Origin: Lutjanus erythropterus
Taxonomy: Eukaryota > Chordata > Actinopteri > Lutjaniformes > Lutjanidae
Direction: 5' to 3'
NCBI GenBank assembly: GCA_020091685.1
Contig: CM034606.1
Coordinates: 35,049,874 to 35,113,873, forward strand
Length of the DNA: 64,000 nt
Position numbers and translations under genes: made by a program. The notes under the pieces are model-generated. The model ran no database searches and was not told the origin of the DNA. It saw nothing but the letters and a program-made list of their open reading frames with translations. Shown here one piece after another: positions 33,241 through 45,560 of the stretch (the first letter of the stretch is position 1; each line of letters opens with the position of its first letter).

Positions 33241-34180
33241 TTATCTTTTTAGTTGCAATATCAAATAAAACAGTGTAGGAATGACAGTGCTCAGTGTAAC
33301 AGGGCTTTTACAAACTATAAATATCAAGTGATTTCCTCTCATATTTCTACAATAATGATTAAAAAAATAAGGGATAAAAAATCAAACAATCCAACCATCA
33401 TCTGTGATTCCCATCTGTTGAAGTGATCTATTTTCTGCCACCTGCTGGTATGAACATCAACATCCTAGACTCTGCGTGTGTGTGTGTGGCTTGTCGTTTG
33501 CTGGTTGTATTTCTCAACGGTAAATGTGAAATAAACAGCAAATCATAAAGATCATCTTACATTTCTGTCTTTAATATGAGTGGCACAAAGATTAATTTGG
33601 TTATATATGTAGACCAGGTTGACATTGTGTGATTTGTTTCATGGACAGATGTAAGTTCAGAGAGGGTTTCAAAAGTGAGATGACACATTCACAGAGAGAA
33701 TCACATTGTTATATTTCACCTGTTTATTTGATCATATTTTAATCGTAGCCTCCTGTTTTCTGATCTGTTCCTGTTTGAATTTGCTTTTAAGGCAAACTCA
33801 GCACTTCCTCAATGTTACCTTTGTGTTGATAAATTAAGCATAATATAAAATTCCATAGCACCATTTCCATCTGCGGTATGACCATTCAGTTGTTTTCTTG
33901 TAAACAAAAATGCTTCAGGGAATGTTATATAGATGTTTCTGTATTTGTATGAGTGGTGAGGATGACATGACTGATGGAATGAGTGCTGTGGAAATTGATA
34001 TTATACGAATGTAACATGTGAGGTGCTATCATTACTCAAGTACCATACTTAAGTAGACTGTTGAGGTACTCACTGGTGAATTTGTATACAGTATCAATGT
34101 TAATACAATATTTTCATGTGTTTCATTAGATGACGAACATGATGAAATCACAACATCCTCTCTGATCCATTTTGATAACC
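33241..34180. other. Intergenic between snai3 and cyp17a1, no gene recognised
   Basis: AT-rich sequence without a supportable exon, RNA gene or transposon end. Confidence 0.35.
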
Positions 34181-34184
34181 TGAA

Positions 34185-34700
34185 AGTAACTAAGTACATT
34201 GACTGAGGTAAAGTTTGAGATGCTTGTACTTTACTTGAGTATTTACTGTATACAGTATATTCATTTTATACTTCTACTGCATCATATTTATCTGACAGAT
34301 ACAGTTGCTACTTGCCTTTTACTAAGAATTAACATAAAAAACAAAAAGCTTATAAGTTTATAAAATGCAAAGGTATTGTTTAAAGGGTCAGTTCAGCCCC
34401 AAATCAAAAATGCATATTTTCCCTGGCCAGCAATGTTATTTATCCATCTAGATTTTTGGGTGTGAGTTGCAGCATTCTGGAGAAATCAGCCATAGAGATG
34501 TCTGCCCTCTCTCCAGTATAATGGGATTAAATCATGGCACTCAAAGCACAACAAATACATTAGAAAAATTCAAAGCCAGTGTCTCTTTCCAGAAATCATG
34601 ACCGGTTACTCAAGATAATCCACAGATCTTGTTGTGAGCAGTTTCATGCAGGAACTAGTTTCTTTCTGATAGAAAGAAAGTAGGGTAGTTCTAATCTGCT
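34185..34700. repeat. Fragments of two MITE families
   Basis: 34185-34335 resembles the interior of the GGTGGAAAGTA element (GTAACTAAGTACATTGACTG, TTTACTTGAGTATTTACTG). At 34384 a TTAA-flanked AGGGTCAGTTCAGCCCC element begins, related to 40156-40663. Its right end is lost. Confidence 0.55.
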
Positions 34701-35936
34701 GTTAGCATTAGCTACACTAGCCAAAAGCCGCCTATTTTCACAGTAAACCAAAAACCTAGAGAGATTATCCTAGCAAAACCTATTTTTTCTTCTGCTGTGA
34801 AGTCATAAACACAGGAGAAAAAATATGTAGACTTGGTACCTAATTTTTAAAAATGTTCTTGGTTTTGTACTTGAACTAAGTCTTAAGTTAGTTTCGATGG
34901 TGTGCTTGAGTTCAATTCATCAAAAATACTGAGACGAAAAATTTTGCTTAAGCAGGTCCGAGAAGAAAATGCATAACTTCAGCACCTGTGATCTATAAAT
35001 CTCAAATTTACTTATTGACAGCAGCTGCCTTACAATCAGTGATTTCCCTTATTTAATAAAGTACAAAGGAGAGTTCCATGAGGAACACTGTGAAAGTTGA
35101 GAATTTCAAGGCAACTGTTTTCACTAAATTTTTAAGTTTTGTATCAAACTCAAACTCATTTTGAACTATACTTTTAAAAGATTTTTCCAAACCATAATCT
35201 TTTGTTGATACAATTTACTTTTGTTCTTAGATAGACATGAATCTTTTGAGTTTTGGAAACAAAACATTTTGTATTTCAAAAATTGTTGAGTAAACTCATT
35301 AAAGTGAAAATGAATAATGGTTAATAATGTAATATTTTCAGTTGCAACCATTTAATGGTAAATTTGAACAATTTTTGAAATACAGAATTCTTTGTGTTCC
35401 TATAACCCGAAGACTCAAGTTCATCCACAGAAGAAAACCAAATTATTAAATCAATAACTGATTACAGATTGGCAAAACCTTTTGAGCTAATTTCAAAACT
35501 TAAGAATTTGAGTTTGACTTAAATTTAGACATTTGCCTTGAGTTTTCTCAAGTTTCTTTCTTTTCTTTTTTATGGTGAACAGCTATGAACTAAAAGAAAA
35601 GCTATTTATTCCTCATAACTTTAATTGATAATTCCTATCACATTGTTCATAAAGCTGATGCAATAGTCGACACAAACTTGAGCACAGAACCAGCACATAA
35701 CTCACTGTCTAGACTTGTTAAAGGAAGGTTTTAAAATAACTTATTTTCTAACTGAGACATACTTAAGATGAAAATTGATTTTATAAATGAGGCCTCAGAC
35801 AGAAAATGAATCAGCAGCATTGTTTTCTCACTTGCCTCTCAGGGCGTCTGTAGCCTCCTCTAGCCTGAGATTATTTCGTTTAGTATTTCATGGCAGCAGG
35901 GAAAGACGTTCAGATTCTGTATATCAGACCAAAAGT

Positions 35937-35942
35937 TTTATT
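35937..35942 (-). promoter_or_regulatory. cyp17a1: Candidate poly(A) signal of cyp17a1
   Basis: AATAAA on the minus strand, 168 bases past the cyp17a1 stop codon, giving a short 3'UTR. Confidence 0.55.
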
Positions 35943-36109
35943 CATAAATAACATTCAGAACTGTTGGTTAAAATTTTGTTACATTATCAAGAAATAAATG
36001 TCATACATACAGAGAGATGTTATGTTAAGTCCAGTTCACTGCTGCCTGCATGGTGTACGTTCAGCTGAAAGAAAACAGCCCCACACTCTCAGGTCACTGG
36101 TGTTGCGTG

Positions 36110-39100
36110 TCAACATGCCTGGCTCTTCCTCTCCCAGCCTGCTCTGGGCACGGCGTTCACCTTGTACTTGGCTGGTTGGAGGACCACGCGAACTTTCCTC
36201 AAGACTGGGCAGAGAGTGGCCGGGTGGGACGGAGAGGGTGCAGCTGCAGGATCCAGGACAGGAAGAGGAAGAGCTCCATCTTGGCCAAGGCCTCGCCCAG
36301 ACACACCGTACTCCGGCACCAAACGGCAGGTAGCTGGGGACGGGATGATCAGCCCTCGCTGTTCAAGAACCGACCTGCAGAGGAGGAGCACAGGAATCAG
36401 AGTCAACACACAAGCAAAACTACAAGAATCACAGTCATGAAACCAGCATCAGTGCTGATGTCCATAGAGCTGCTACAGCACTAGCTCATATTTTGTCTGC
36501 ATGTGAAAAATATTTCAATTTTACATTTTTGTTTATTATTTTTTTAATTGATGAGTTAGATGTTAAAGAGCAGCACAAGGGAGGTCATCAGAGAAGCAGT
36601 GAGGACAAACTGCATGTGAGAATATTTTCACATCTAACACAATGAATTAAGGGTTTATTTAAACTAAACCAGAACTGGTGATTGTTGGAACAGTGGAAAG
36701 ACAAACCAAGACAGTTTTGGTGAGTTTTATTTTGTTTCTGTTGAGTTTAAATTAGTTATGTTTTGCAATGATAAAATTACTGTTTCTGTAAATGGAGTTT
36801 GGTGGCAGAGCCAGGTCGACATCCTGTTTAATATATGATTTATGGATGAAGTGACTTTCCCCCTACCCGTCTTCTCAAGACTTGAGGAAAGCTTTGCAGC
36901 TGCAGGAACACTGCAGGAGTGCAGGGCATGTTCAAGATGGTGAACTGACAGTAAGAAGCTAGGACGAGTCCTCCACTATAAGTTGATCAGCTGTTTGATC
37001 AGCCCACTGCTCTGAAACACACACTGGACTTTTAGTTCAGTTGCTGCCTGTCTCACTTCCTGCCAAACTCCATTAACAATTTTCTCAATTTAACACTTAT
37101 AAACATCTATGCATTCTACAAGATTATTAATGATTTCTTAACAGGCATGTACTTGTTCATCACACAGAGAAGTATTTCAACTTAACATGTTTGTCTCTAG
37201 CACTTTTAGTGGACGTACTTTGACAGTCGGTTATTTCCCATAATGATTACATTAAAGCCTGTTTTGCAGCAGTCTCTCTCAATACTTTACCAATTTCAGA
37301 AATTGTTGTCCCTATTAGTCACGAGACACAAAAACATGAGGAAATAGGATCCAGGTTGAAAAATGCCATTTAACAATAAAGGTACCTTTAACAAAGACAC
37401 TTGAGTGCATCTTTTCCAGGATAGAATATGGCACATCAGACAAAAGTCTCCACTCACCAGGGTCAAAGAGCTCTGGGTTTTCCATTCCTTCTCATCATGG
37501 TGCAGAGACCACAGGTTGATGATGACTCGAGTTCCTTTCCTCACTGTGAAATCCCGATGCTGCAGAGAGCATAAAGACAGAGACGAAATGGTACAGGAAC
37601 ACGGTTCTCTCAGATTTAATGTCTGCAGGTCTGAAATTCTTTTCTGTGCATGAAACAAATATTCTAAATTTTCCATCATGTCAGAGGTGAAGGATTGCCC
37701 TGAGTGTACCTGGTGTCGCTGAGGCCACATGGGGATGAAGAGGGGAGCCACGGGGCGGATCCTTAACACCTCCTGATGGTAGCCTCCAGGTAGGGCAGGC
37801 TGCCTCTGTCACTGAGCTGGGAGACCTGTCCACCCCACCTTACTGTCCAGCTCCTCCTGTATACGCTTCTGAATCTAAACACACAAAAAAACAATGTGAG
37901 AGAGAATAAAACTTTTGCTCATATATTGGCTATATGAGCACACAAGGCAAATGCCCCACCTCTCATGCACACCACTGCACCCCACCCTTACCTGTGGGTG
38001 GTGGATGAGAGCTGACTGGCCCATTTGAGCACGGTGGTGGTTGTCTCCACGCTGCTCCGAAGATGTCTCCACAGTCATGAGGTGGTCGTCAGTGAGGCCC
38101 ACAGACTCTGCACTGATCTCTGCTGTGTTGTTGTTCTCAGCGCTGCGCTTGGCTCTGAGCAGAGCGTCCAGCAGGTCCCTCTGCACGTGATCGCTGTAGT
38201 CTGCCTGCACACACACCACACACTTTTTCATTTCAAAGCAGAGGAATGTGTATGTTCAGACAGGTTGACTTGGTTGTTGAATATTATCCAATATTGTCCT
38301 TGTATTTAATATCACATATTTCCTATGCAATGTCTACTCATGAGTGCTGGATATAATGTTGTTTGATAGTTGAGAAGAGATGAACAGAGCTCCAAGATTA
38401 GAGTTGGACTGGCTCTCACCCGCTGTCCTTCTATCTGTCTGATGGTCTGTTTCATATTACTCCTCAAACTGTTTTTCATGAATTTGTACAAATGTGTGCG
38501 ATGTTACGAAGATCCAATATTAACATTTAGTTTTTGGTTTTAGGTTTTAGGTCTCAAAACCTTTATATAATGTAGGAAGATTTTTGGTAGCACTTTATTT
38601 GACATTTGACACGCTGTTATGACCATGACATGACACCTGTCATGAACATGAAATATTATTTGACCAAATACAACATTTTTTATGCTAAGTTATGCCCCAA
38701 ACAATGTCAACTTTGCATTGAAAATTACATCATTGATGAATGACACTGGTCATGGTTATGACAGTGTCATGTCAGTCTTGTGCACACTAGTTCTATCTGC
38801 AGGGCTGCCATCTGGTGCGGTATCTTAATTGCATATATCCCCTGGGAGCACCCCTCTCTTCTTCATACATGATGTTCTGCACAGCTTCAAATAAACTTCT
38901 TGGAAGTTTCTGAAAAACAATCCTGTGATTTGGCACTAATAAGAGAACAATGTTCTGATACAGTATCCAGTCATTTATTTTCAGTTTTTAAAAAGAACCA
39001 GGTAGGAACATAGAACAGCATAGCTGTTGAGTTCCAGAGAAATTCCCTTGAAAAACTGCTGAAACCTTAAATGGGTCTTTGACAGAGACCCATTTAAACC

Positions 39101-39729
39101 CAACCTTATCCTGTATATTTGTTGAATTGTATGCCTGCCTGTAAGTCACACAGCACAGGTAGACAAGTTTGTAACTTATGTATGTTCAGCTAACCTGTTG
39201 TGCACTGACTGAAGCTTCGCTCATTGCTCGAACTTTGTTGGCATCTGAAAGGGGGCATGTCAGAAAGTTTGCGAACCACTGCTCTAACTCCTGTCCCTGA
39301 CATATAATAATGTAAAGTACAAAATTATTATAATTACTAGTTTCTTTTCATTTAAGCATTATTTAATGTTTAGGAGTAGGATTAGTGTATGATAATATAC
39401 AATAATCTTTGCAAAAATTGGTAGTGGGTGACAATTATGTAATATTATTATACTTGATCTTATTTGTTATTATAAAATACTTCATACGGTGTTATGATTA
39501 ATTATTAAGCACTATGAATATTTATGAGCCCACCTATTCTATATTTATACAGTGCATTAAGCAGATTATAATGCATTATAAGTTTGTTTATAATGCTTCT
39601 AGACTTGGGAGTCATAGAAAGTGTTACCAACAGTTTTCCATTTTCCTTATAATTTTGCATTTTTTTAAGCTTTAGAGATAATAGTTACAGATTGTGGATA
39701 AATGTCACCCATAAATCTTTACCATCTTT

Positions 39730-39790
<61 letters not shown>

Positions 39791-39915
39791 ATTAGCAACT
39801 GTACCTTGTGTTTATCATATTGATTCTGTAGAAGTTCATCTCTGACTGCAACACACTGCTTTAGGAGACGCAGGTCTGCATTGGGAAAAATCTGTGACAA
39901 ACAGACAGATGTAAG

Positions 39916-39963
<48 letters not shown>

Positions 39964-42900
39964 TATACAGTGTGATATATAAAATAATCACTCTATTATA
40001 TTATCTATACACATTTTATGACTAACATAATCTCTATAATCAGTTTGTTGTCATTCTCATTCTCTTCTTTCATTCCCCCATGGTCCCTCTTATTTGAATC
40101 CAGAGTTGAGGATGATCATATTAGGATTAAATATCCCATTTTACCAAAGCATTAAAGGGACAGTTCACCCCATAATCAAAAACACATTTTTTCCCCTCTG
40201 GCATGTAGTGCTGTTTATTATCTAGATAGTTTTGGTGTGAGCTGCAGAGTTTTGGAGGTATCAGCTGTAGAGATGTCTGCCTTTGCTCCAATATAATGGG
40301 ACTAAAAGGCACTCGGCTTGTGGTGCTAAAAGTACCAAAAAATCCATTTTAAAAAAACAAAACAAAACTAGTGTCCCTTTCTTCCTCTCTGCAGTAGAAT
40401 GTACCAGAACTACTTTTTAAGTAGTTCCTACATAAAACTGCTCACAAGGTCTGTGGCTTATCTTCACCAATCAGGTCATGATTTTCAGAAAGAGAGACTG
40501 GTTTTGAATTTTTCAAATGTATTTTTTAGTGCTTTGAGCACCATGAACTGAGTGCCATTCAGTCCTATTATATTGGCTAGAAGCAACTCACACCAAAACT
40601 ATCTAGATGGAACAGCACCGAAGGCCAGGGGACAAATATGTTTTTTTGATTTTGACTGTCCCTTTAACTAACAAGTCCATATAAATTAGTATAACTGCAT
40701 TTTATACTACAAAATGTACAGTGCACAGTACATATTTGACATACATATCTTATAGGATTAATGAAGTATTAATAACATTGATTATATACTCATGATGCAC
40801 ATTTAAATGTGTTCCTGTACATCTGCTCTATGTCCTGTGTGTCCCTAAGTGTTGATGTAGTCTACCTGTAACCATGGGAAGATGTCCACCAGGCTGTCCT
40901 TTGCCACCGTGTCCACGATGCCCTGGCTGTACTGCAGCATGGACTCAAACTCAGGGTCTCCTCTGCGGTAGGACGAGTTGAAGCAGAGTGAACAGATGAC
41001 GTTGGTGACGGCTCGCGTCAGCTCAGGAGACAGATCCAGGGCCAGTCCAACGGCCGCTGCCTCAGACAGGACGGAGCACAGAGACTGAGCCTCTGCACAG
41101 ACTGAGCAGGACACAGGAGACAGAGCAGCTTCACCTACTGACATGTTTACAGTCCCTACACTCTGAAACATTAATGTATTTTTACTCTATACTGTGTGTG
41201 TATCAAAGACTCATACATCATATAATCTCACACACAGTGCCCTGCTGCCTAAATACACAACAGACCACCAAATGTGGATTAATCCGCCAATGAAAATAGT
41301 CCACAACAAATGCACTACTCCACTTTGTTAAAAAACCACAGTGTTATTTAGGAAATGTCTAAGCCTTTTTAAAGGAACAATTCACCCCAAAATCAAAAAT
41401 ACATATTTTCTACATATTTTACCAGAGAGATTCTACTAGAAAAAAAAAAAGTAGTTCTGGTAGATTCTCCTGTAGTAAGAAAGTAGTTCCTATATGAAAC
41501 TGCTCATAACAACCATGTCATGATTTTTGGAAAGAGACATTGCTTTTTTCAGATATATTCTTTGGTGCATTGAGCTCCACAGGACCAGTGCAATGTAGTT
41601 CCATTATATTAGAGAGAAGACAGACAACTTTGCAGCTGATATCTCCAAAACTCTGCAGCTCACATCAAAACAGTATAGATGGATAACAGCACCACAGGCC
41701 AGAGGAAAAATTCTGTACTTTTTAATTTTGGGTGACAACAGCATTTGAGAGTCCTGGGTTATACAGCACATTATAATGACCATAACTTCAGCCAGTTATA
41801 GAGACACATAGAGAACTGTCCCTACGCATCATAACAGATTTTATGTTTCTGAAAAGGCATAACGTCTTATAAACATCACACAATCACCAATTATCTTACT
41901 CACAGATATCATTTACATACTTAAATCTCACAAAGCCATGGTATAGGATATTATTGATGTTGTTAAGACATTATTCCATTTAAGAAATTTTGAATTTATA
42001 ATCTGTTATGATATATTATAAATGCTAAATTTATAATATATAATGTCCACCACTTAATATACTTTAGAAACTCTGTTATAAGTTGTCGTGCATAATTAGA
42101 CTTAAAAAGAGTTTTATAAAGCCCTATACATTATAAAGTATTACAAATGAGCTTATAATGCATTATAGACATTACAGACATGACATGACCTTCATAGAGA
42201 GTGTTATCCTTTACTGCCTCTGATTAGTTTTTATTTACATTACTCCCAAAGATGTGTGCCACTGTGGACAATATGAATAAGGAGAACAGAAGTAATTTTA
42301 AAATGCAAATGACAATGTCAAAAGTTAAAGGGCTGGTACACTCAAATTACAATCACATCTCAACAGTTTTTACTAGATGTTTTTTCTTTTGGTTGAAAGT
42401 CATTTTAATATAAAGGGTTTACAGTGAAGTCCAGAGTATCAGGGGCACTGTGTCTGGAAAGTATGGAAGAGTATTAGTGCCAGGCATAAGATTTAAAAAA
42501 AATGAGAGGAGGAAGAATGTTTTAATTTTGTAATTCAAGACGAAAGTTGAAATATCAGAAGTGGGAACACGTCATTGTTTTGTGAGTCCAAAGACCTAAA
42601 CTTTAGTCCAAGTCAAGTTGCAAGTCTTTTTGTGGAATTTGTCAAATGCAGGTGGGGGTGATTGCCTCTCTAGTAGCCCCATGTTAAAAAATGCTGTAAA
42701 AGTACCCTCTTTGTTGCCCCTAAGGTAGATACAACATGTTAAATGCCCCCTACAGCCCTTCTAGTTGACAAAATGCAGTAAAGTGCCTTCTAAGGTGGCC
42801 ATGTAGGGGACAAAGTGAAGCACATCACGACTTTCAGTGAGCTGGGGCCCTCATTTTTTTGCCCATGACCCTTGGACAGCCTGAGCCTGCCACTGGAGAG

Positions 42901-43651
42901 ACATATAACTATTGAGACAGTGGCATAAATCTCAGAGACAGATATCTCAGAAACTGGACAATTTAACACCACTGTAGTGAAGGGAGACAGCAAACTGTGG
43001 TACAAAATATCAGGGCTGCAATTTAAAAAAGTATATACAGATTATAAGCCTCATGTTAAGTGAGAGGAGTCATACTGGAGGAGTATAGAGGGAACTGTAC
43101 TTACTGATCTTCTCTATGGAGGCTGAGCCCTCTCCAAACATGCACAGAGCTCCATGGACTATTTTCCTGTGGAACCTCCAGGTAGGACTGTAGTCTCCAA
43201 ATGCGATGTCTTTCCCATCTCTGGTCAGGACGTCTGTGGTCACCTTCATCACACACAGGACAGGGTGGAGAAGGAAAAAATAATGAAGACGACAGCTAAT
43301 ATAGAGAAGAAGACAATGAGTTAGAAGTATACCCACAGTTCTGGGTCTTCCTGCAAATATCTTGCCCTTCTTCAGCAGGACTTCTTTGGCGTGTGTGTGC
43401 TGGTTGACGATGATGGCACAGTGGGGGCCCATCATCAGAGAGTACGTCGGTCCATATTTCTCTTGCAGCTGTTTGAACAACACATGAGGAGGGTGGGGGC
43501 TCCGCAGGCTCAGCAGGCTGCCGATCAGGGGCAGTGCCAGCAGGCTGGGGGGCTCCTGAGGGCCCCGTGCGGACGTCCTGAGCTTCAGCTGCAGCGCTAA
43601 CAAAGCCAGGCCCACAGACAGGAACACACAGAGACACAGAAACCAGGCCAT
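36110..43651 (-). CDS. cyp17a1: Cytochrome P450 17A1, steroid 17-alpha-hydroxylase/17,20-lyase; 3' half frame-broken in this sequence
   Basis: Eight exons: 43337-43651 (ATG at 43651), 43105-43243, 40866-41101, 39805-39891, 37992-38204, 37710-37874, 37458-37559 and 36110-36374 (TGA at 36110-36112). The enzyme is an ER-membrane P450 converting pregnenolone and progesterone toward androgens. Residues 1-25 form a hydrophobic anchor, followed by the [16 protein letters not shown] proline-rich hinge. [19 protein letters not shown] and [18 protein letters not shown]-like blocks are typical of CYP17. Exons 1-4 are clean. In exons 5-8 single bases are missing at many G/C runs, which breaks the frame through the I-helix GDIFGAG...ETTTT segment, the ETIR/EVLRIRP region and the heme-binding FGAG...CLGEA loop. 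Every fragment is otherwise highly conserved, so assembly error is more likely than true decay. The paralogue cyp17a2 is the main alternative; linkage to borcs7 and nt5c2 supports a1. Confidence 0.82.
38586..39632. mobile_element. DNA transposon remnant with GGTARCACTTT inverted ends
   Basis: The left end GGTAGCACTTTATTTGAC and the right end GTCATAGAAAGTGTTACC are imperfect inverted repeats in a cyp17a1 intron. The right third (TTATAATGCATTATAAG) belongs to the family at 8005-8790. The middle contains GGGGGCATGTCAGAAAGTTT near 39248, also found near 21995, so it is probably composite. Confidence 0.55.
39733..39787. repeat. (CA)n microsatellite
   Basis: About 27 CA units 18 bases from the 3' border of cyp17a1 exon 4, on the intron side. 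Confidence 0.95.
39919..39966. repeat. (TA)n microsatellite
   Basis: About 20 TA units shortly upstream of cyp17a1 exon 4 in the gene's own direction, in intron 3. Confidence 0.9.
40156..40663. mobile_element. MITE, AGGGACAGTTC family, complete
   Basis: Bounded by TTAA at 40152-40155 and 40664-40667. The left end AGGGACAGTTCACCCC and the right end GACTGTCCCT are inverted repeats. The interior phrase CTAGATAGTTTTGGTGTGAG recurs in the copies at 34384, 41373 and 48240. The TTAA target is typical of piggyBac- or Kolobok-type transposases; I cannot choose between them. Confidence 0.75.
41373..41748. mobile_element. MITE, AGGGACAGTTC family, decayed copy
   Basis: Starts after TTAA (41369-41372) with AGGAACAATTCACCCC. 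The interior matches 40156-40663, and its right end has lost the inverted repeat. Confidence 0.6.
41750..42215. repeat. AT-rich palindromic repeat (TTATAATGCATTATA family)
   Basis: Shares AGAGACACATAGAGAACTG and TAATGCATTATAGACATTAC-type sequence with 8220-8780. It ends CTTCATAGAGAGTGTTATC. Confidence 0.6.
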
Positions 43652-43800
43652 ATCCCTGACGGAGGGGTGTGGGTCAGCGGAGGCCGAGCATCACAGAGAG
43701 GAGCTGAGCAGGAGGCTGTGAGCTGCTGCAGGGCCGCGCTTTTATATCCACCTCCTTCAATGTCACAGCCTTGACTCAGGCTGAGCCAATCCAAACAAGA
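43652..43800 (-). promoter_or_regulatory. cyp17a1: cyp17a1 promoter with TATA box
   Basis: TATAAAAG on the minus strand at 43739-43746, about 90 bases upstream of the ATG. This leaves room for a 5'UTR of roughly 60 bases. Further upstream is TCAAGGCTG (43766-43774), one mismatch from the NR5A1/SF-1 consensus YCAAGGYCR, and a CCAAT at 43786-43790 on the plus strand. SF-1 control of CYP17 is well established in vertebrates. The site itself is inferred. Confidence 0.6.
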
Positions 43801-44131
43801 TAAGATGACACCTGATTCATAGAATCCTTGCAGAAAACCATGAGAGAACATATTCACATCACATGAACACTGTGAAAGTGTAGTCAGTGGTACTGTGCTG
43901 AAGTACACTTTTAGGGTCTTTGGACTTGAGTCTTACATTTTCTGCTGCAAATCTTGACAGCTGTAGTTAGTGCTTTCTTTACAGAGGAACATTTTGCACA
44001 CAAAACTTATCATCAGTTTGATACACTGGTAGACATTAAACTACCCAAGAGTAAATAAAGTAGTTCAGATCAGCTGGATCCCAAATAGCTGATCAAAATA
44101 AAACAATAATATGGTAAACAATAATTTAACC

Positions 44132-45074
44132 AGTGGTGGAAAGGAACTAAGTGCCTTTACTCAAGTATTGTACTTAAAGGGATAGTTCTCCCAAAAATTT
44201 AAATTCAGTCATTATCTACTCACCCTGTTGCCAATTTTAGTTTTTCAGTCCACAAAACACTGCTGGAGTTTCATTGGCAAACAGAACTTCAGTCAGCATG
44301 AGAGCGAGTAGATAATGACTGAATTTTCATTTTTGGGTGAACTATCCCTTTAAGTACAAATTCTAGGTATTTGTACTTTACTGAATTATTTCCATTGTAT
44401 GTAACTTTATATTCTACTCCACTACATTTCAGAGGCAGATATTTTACTTTTTACTCCACTACATTTGTCTGACAGCTTTAGTTACTAGTGACTTTTCATT
44501 ACAGATTTTTTATCCCCTTCCTGTCTAATTAAAAACCACATACCTCCAGATGTGTTGATTTTGAATGTTTGTGATAAACTGAAGGATGAAGAGATTCTTT
44601 ATAAATTGAGAAAATCCTTAAGTTCCTCCAACTAAATTAACTCTTTAAAAGCCCTCTTGGATTAGCTGGAAAATAGACAACACCACAAAGCTGACACTTT
44701 TTAGATATATGTTAGATAATTATGTTACAGACTATGACCATGATGACCATGATGCACTACTGTATATCCAACAGTATGCTATATAAAGTAGTAAAATGAG
44801 CTCTACCTTAAACATCAGCAGTAAAATGCAACACACACAAATGTAGCAGTAATATATAGTAGCAAAACACTGACAGGAACCATTTTACTACAATAAGAAC
44901 TTAGGACTTTTCATACTCTAAGTACATTGTGATGATGATACTTACACAGGCTACTGTTACTTACACAAGGCTTTAAATGCTGGATTTTTTCATGTAGTGG
45001 AGTATTTTCATAGTGAAGTATTGGTACTATGGCCTATTTTACTTAAGGGTCTAAAGTATTTCCTCCACCACTGA
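44132..45074. mobile_element. Non-autonomous transposon with CAGTGGTGGAAAG ends, carrying a nested MITE
   Basis: The left end CAGTGGTGGAAAGGAACTAAG and the right end TTTCCTCCACCACTG are inverted repeats. The interior is rich in GTACTTTACT motifs. A second element is inserted at 44178-44349. It occupies most of the cyp17a1-borcs7 intergenic space. Confidence 0.75.
44178..44349. mobile_element. Short palindromic MITE with TTAA duplication
   Basis: 172 bp, left AGGGATAGTTCTCCCAAAAA and right TTTTTGGGTGAACTATCCCT, nearly perfect inverted arms. It is flanked by TTAA at 44174-44177 and 44350-44353. Confidence 0.85.
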
Positions 45075-45560
45075 ATATAACATCATAGTAATGTGACTGT
45101 TTTAACTTTGAAAGCTAATTGCATTTCACAAATTATACTTCAGAACTTTCACTACAGCATCAAGTAAAATATTGAATATATTACTGTTACTCATAGTGAC
45201 GTGTTTGTTACACTGTGGTAGTTATGAATACGTCTCTCACCAGTGATAGTAACTTTACTGGTTAATTAACTTATTTTGTTCTCCTTTGATATGCTGTTTA
45301 TTTTTAATACTGTACATAATTTACATAGACCTAGTTAATATTTAAACAGCATCACACATTTAAATTGCATCAGCAGAGCAGATAATGCTGTAAATTAAAA
45401 GCTACAATTTAAAATGACCTATCCAATTTATTAACTGCATATGACAATGTATTTTGAACTATCATAAACTATGAAATGAGGCATGCGTAGTCTCAGTCTG
45501 GTGGACGCGTTGCTGTGTATTTTGTCCCTGCCCGCGCACCGTCATTAGCCAAAACAGAAA

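Noticed and set aside
36050-36484. Plus-strand frame of 144 codons
   Set aside because: Antisense of cyp17a1 exon 8; it is open partly because the exon's own frame is disturbed.
36110-43651. Calling the whole of cyp17a1 a pseudogene
   Set aside because: Promoter, exons 1-4, all splice sites and the residues between breaks are intact, and the defects are nearly all one-base losses in G/C runs, so sequence error is the simpler reading.
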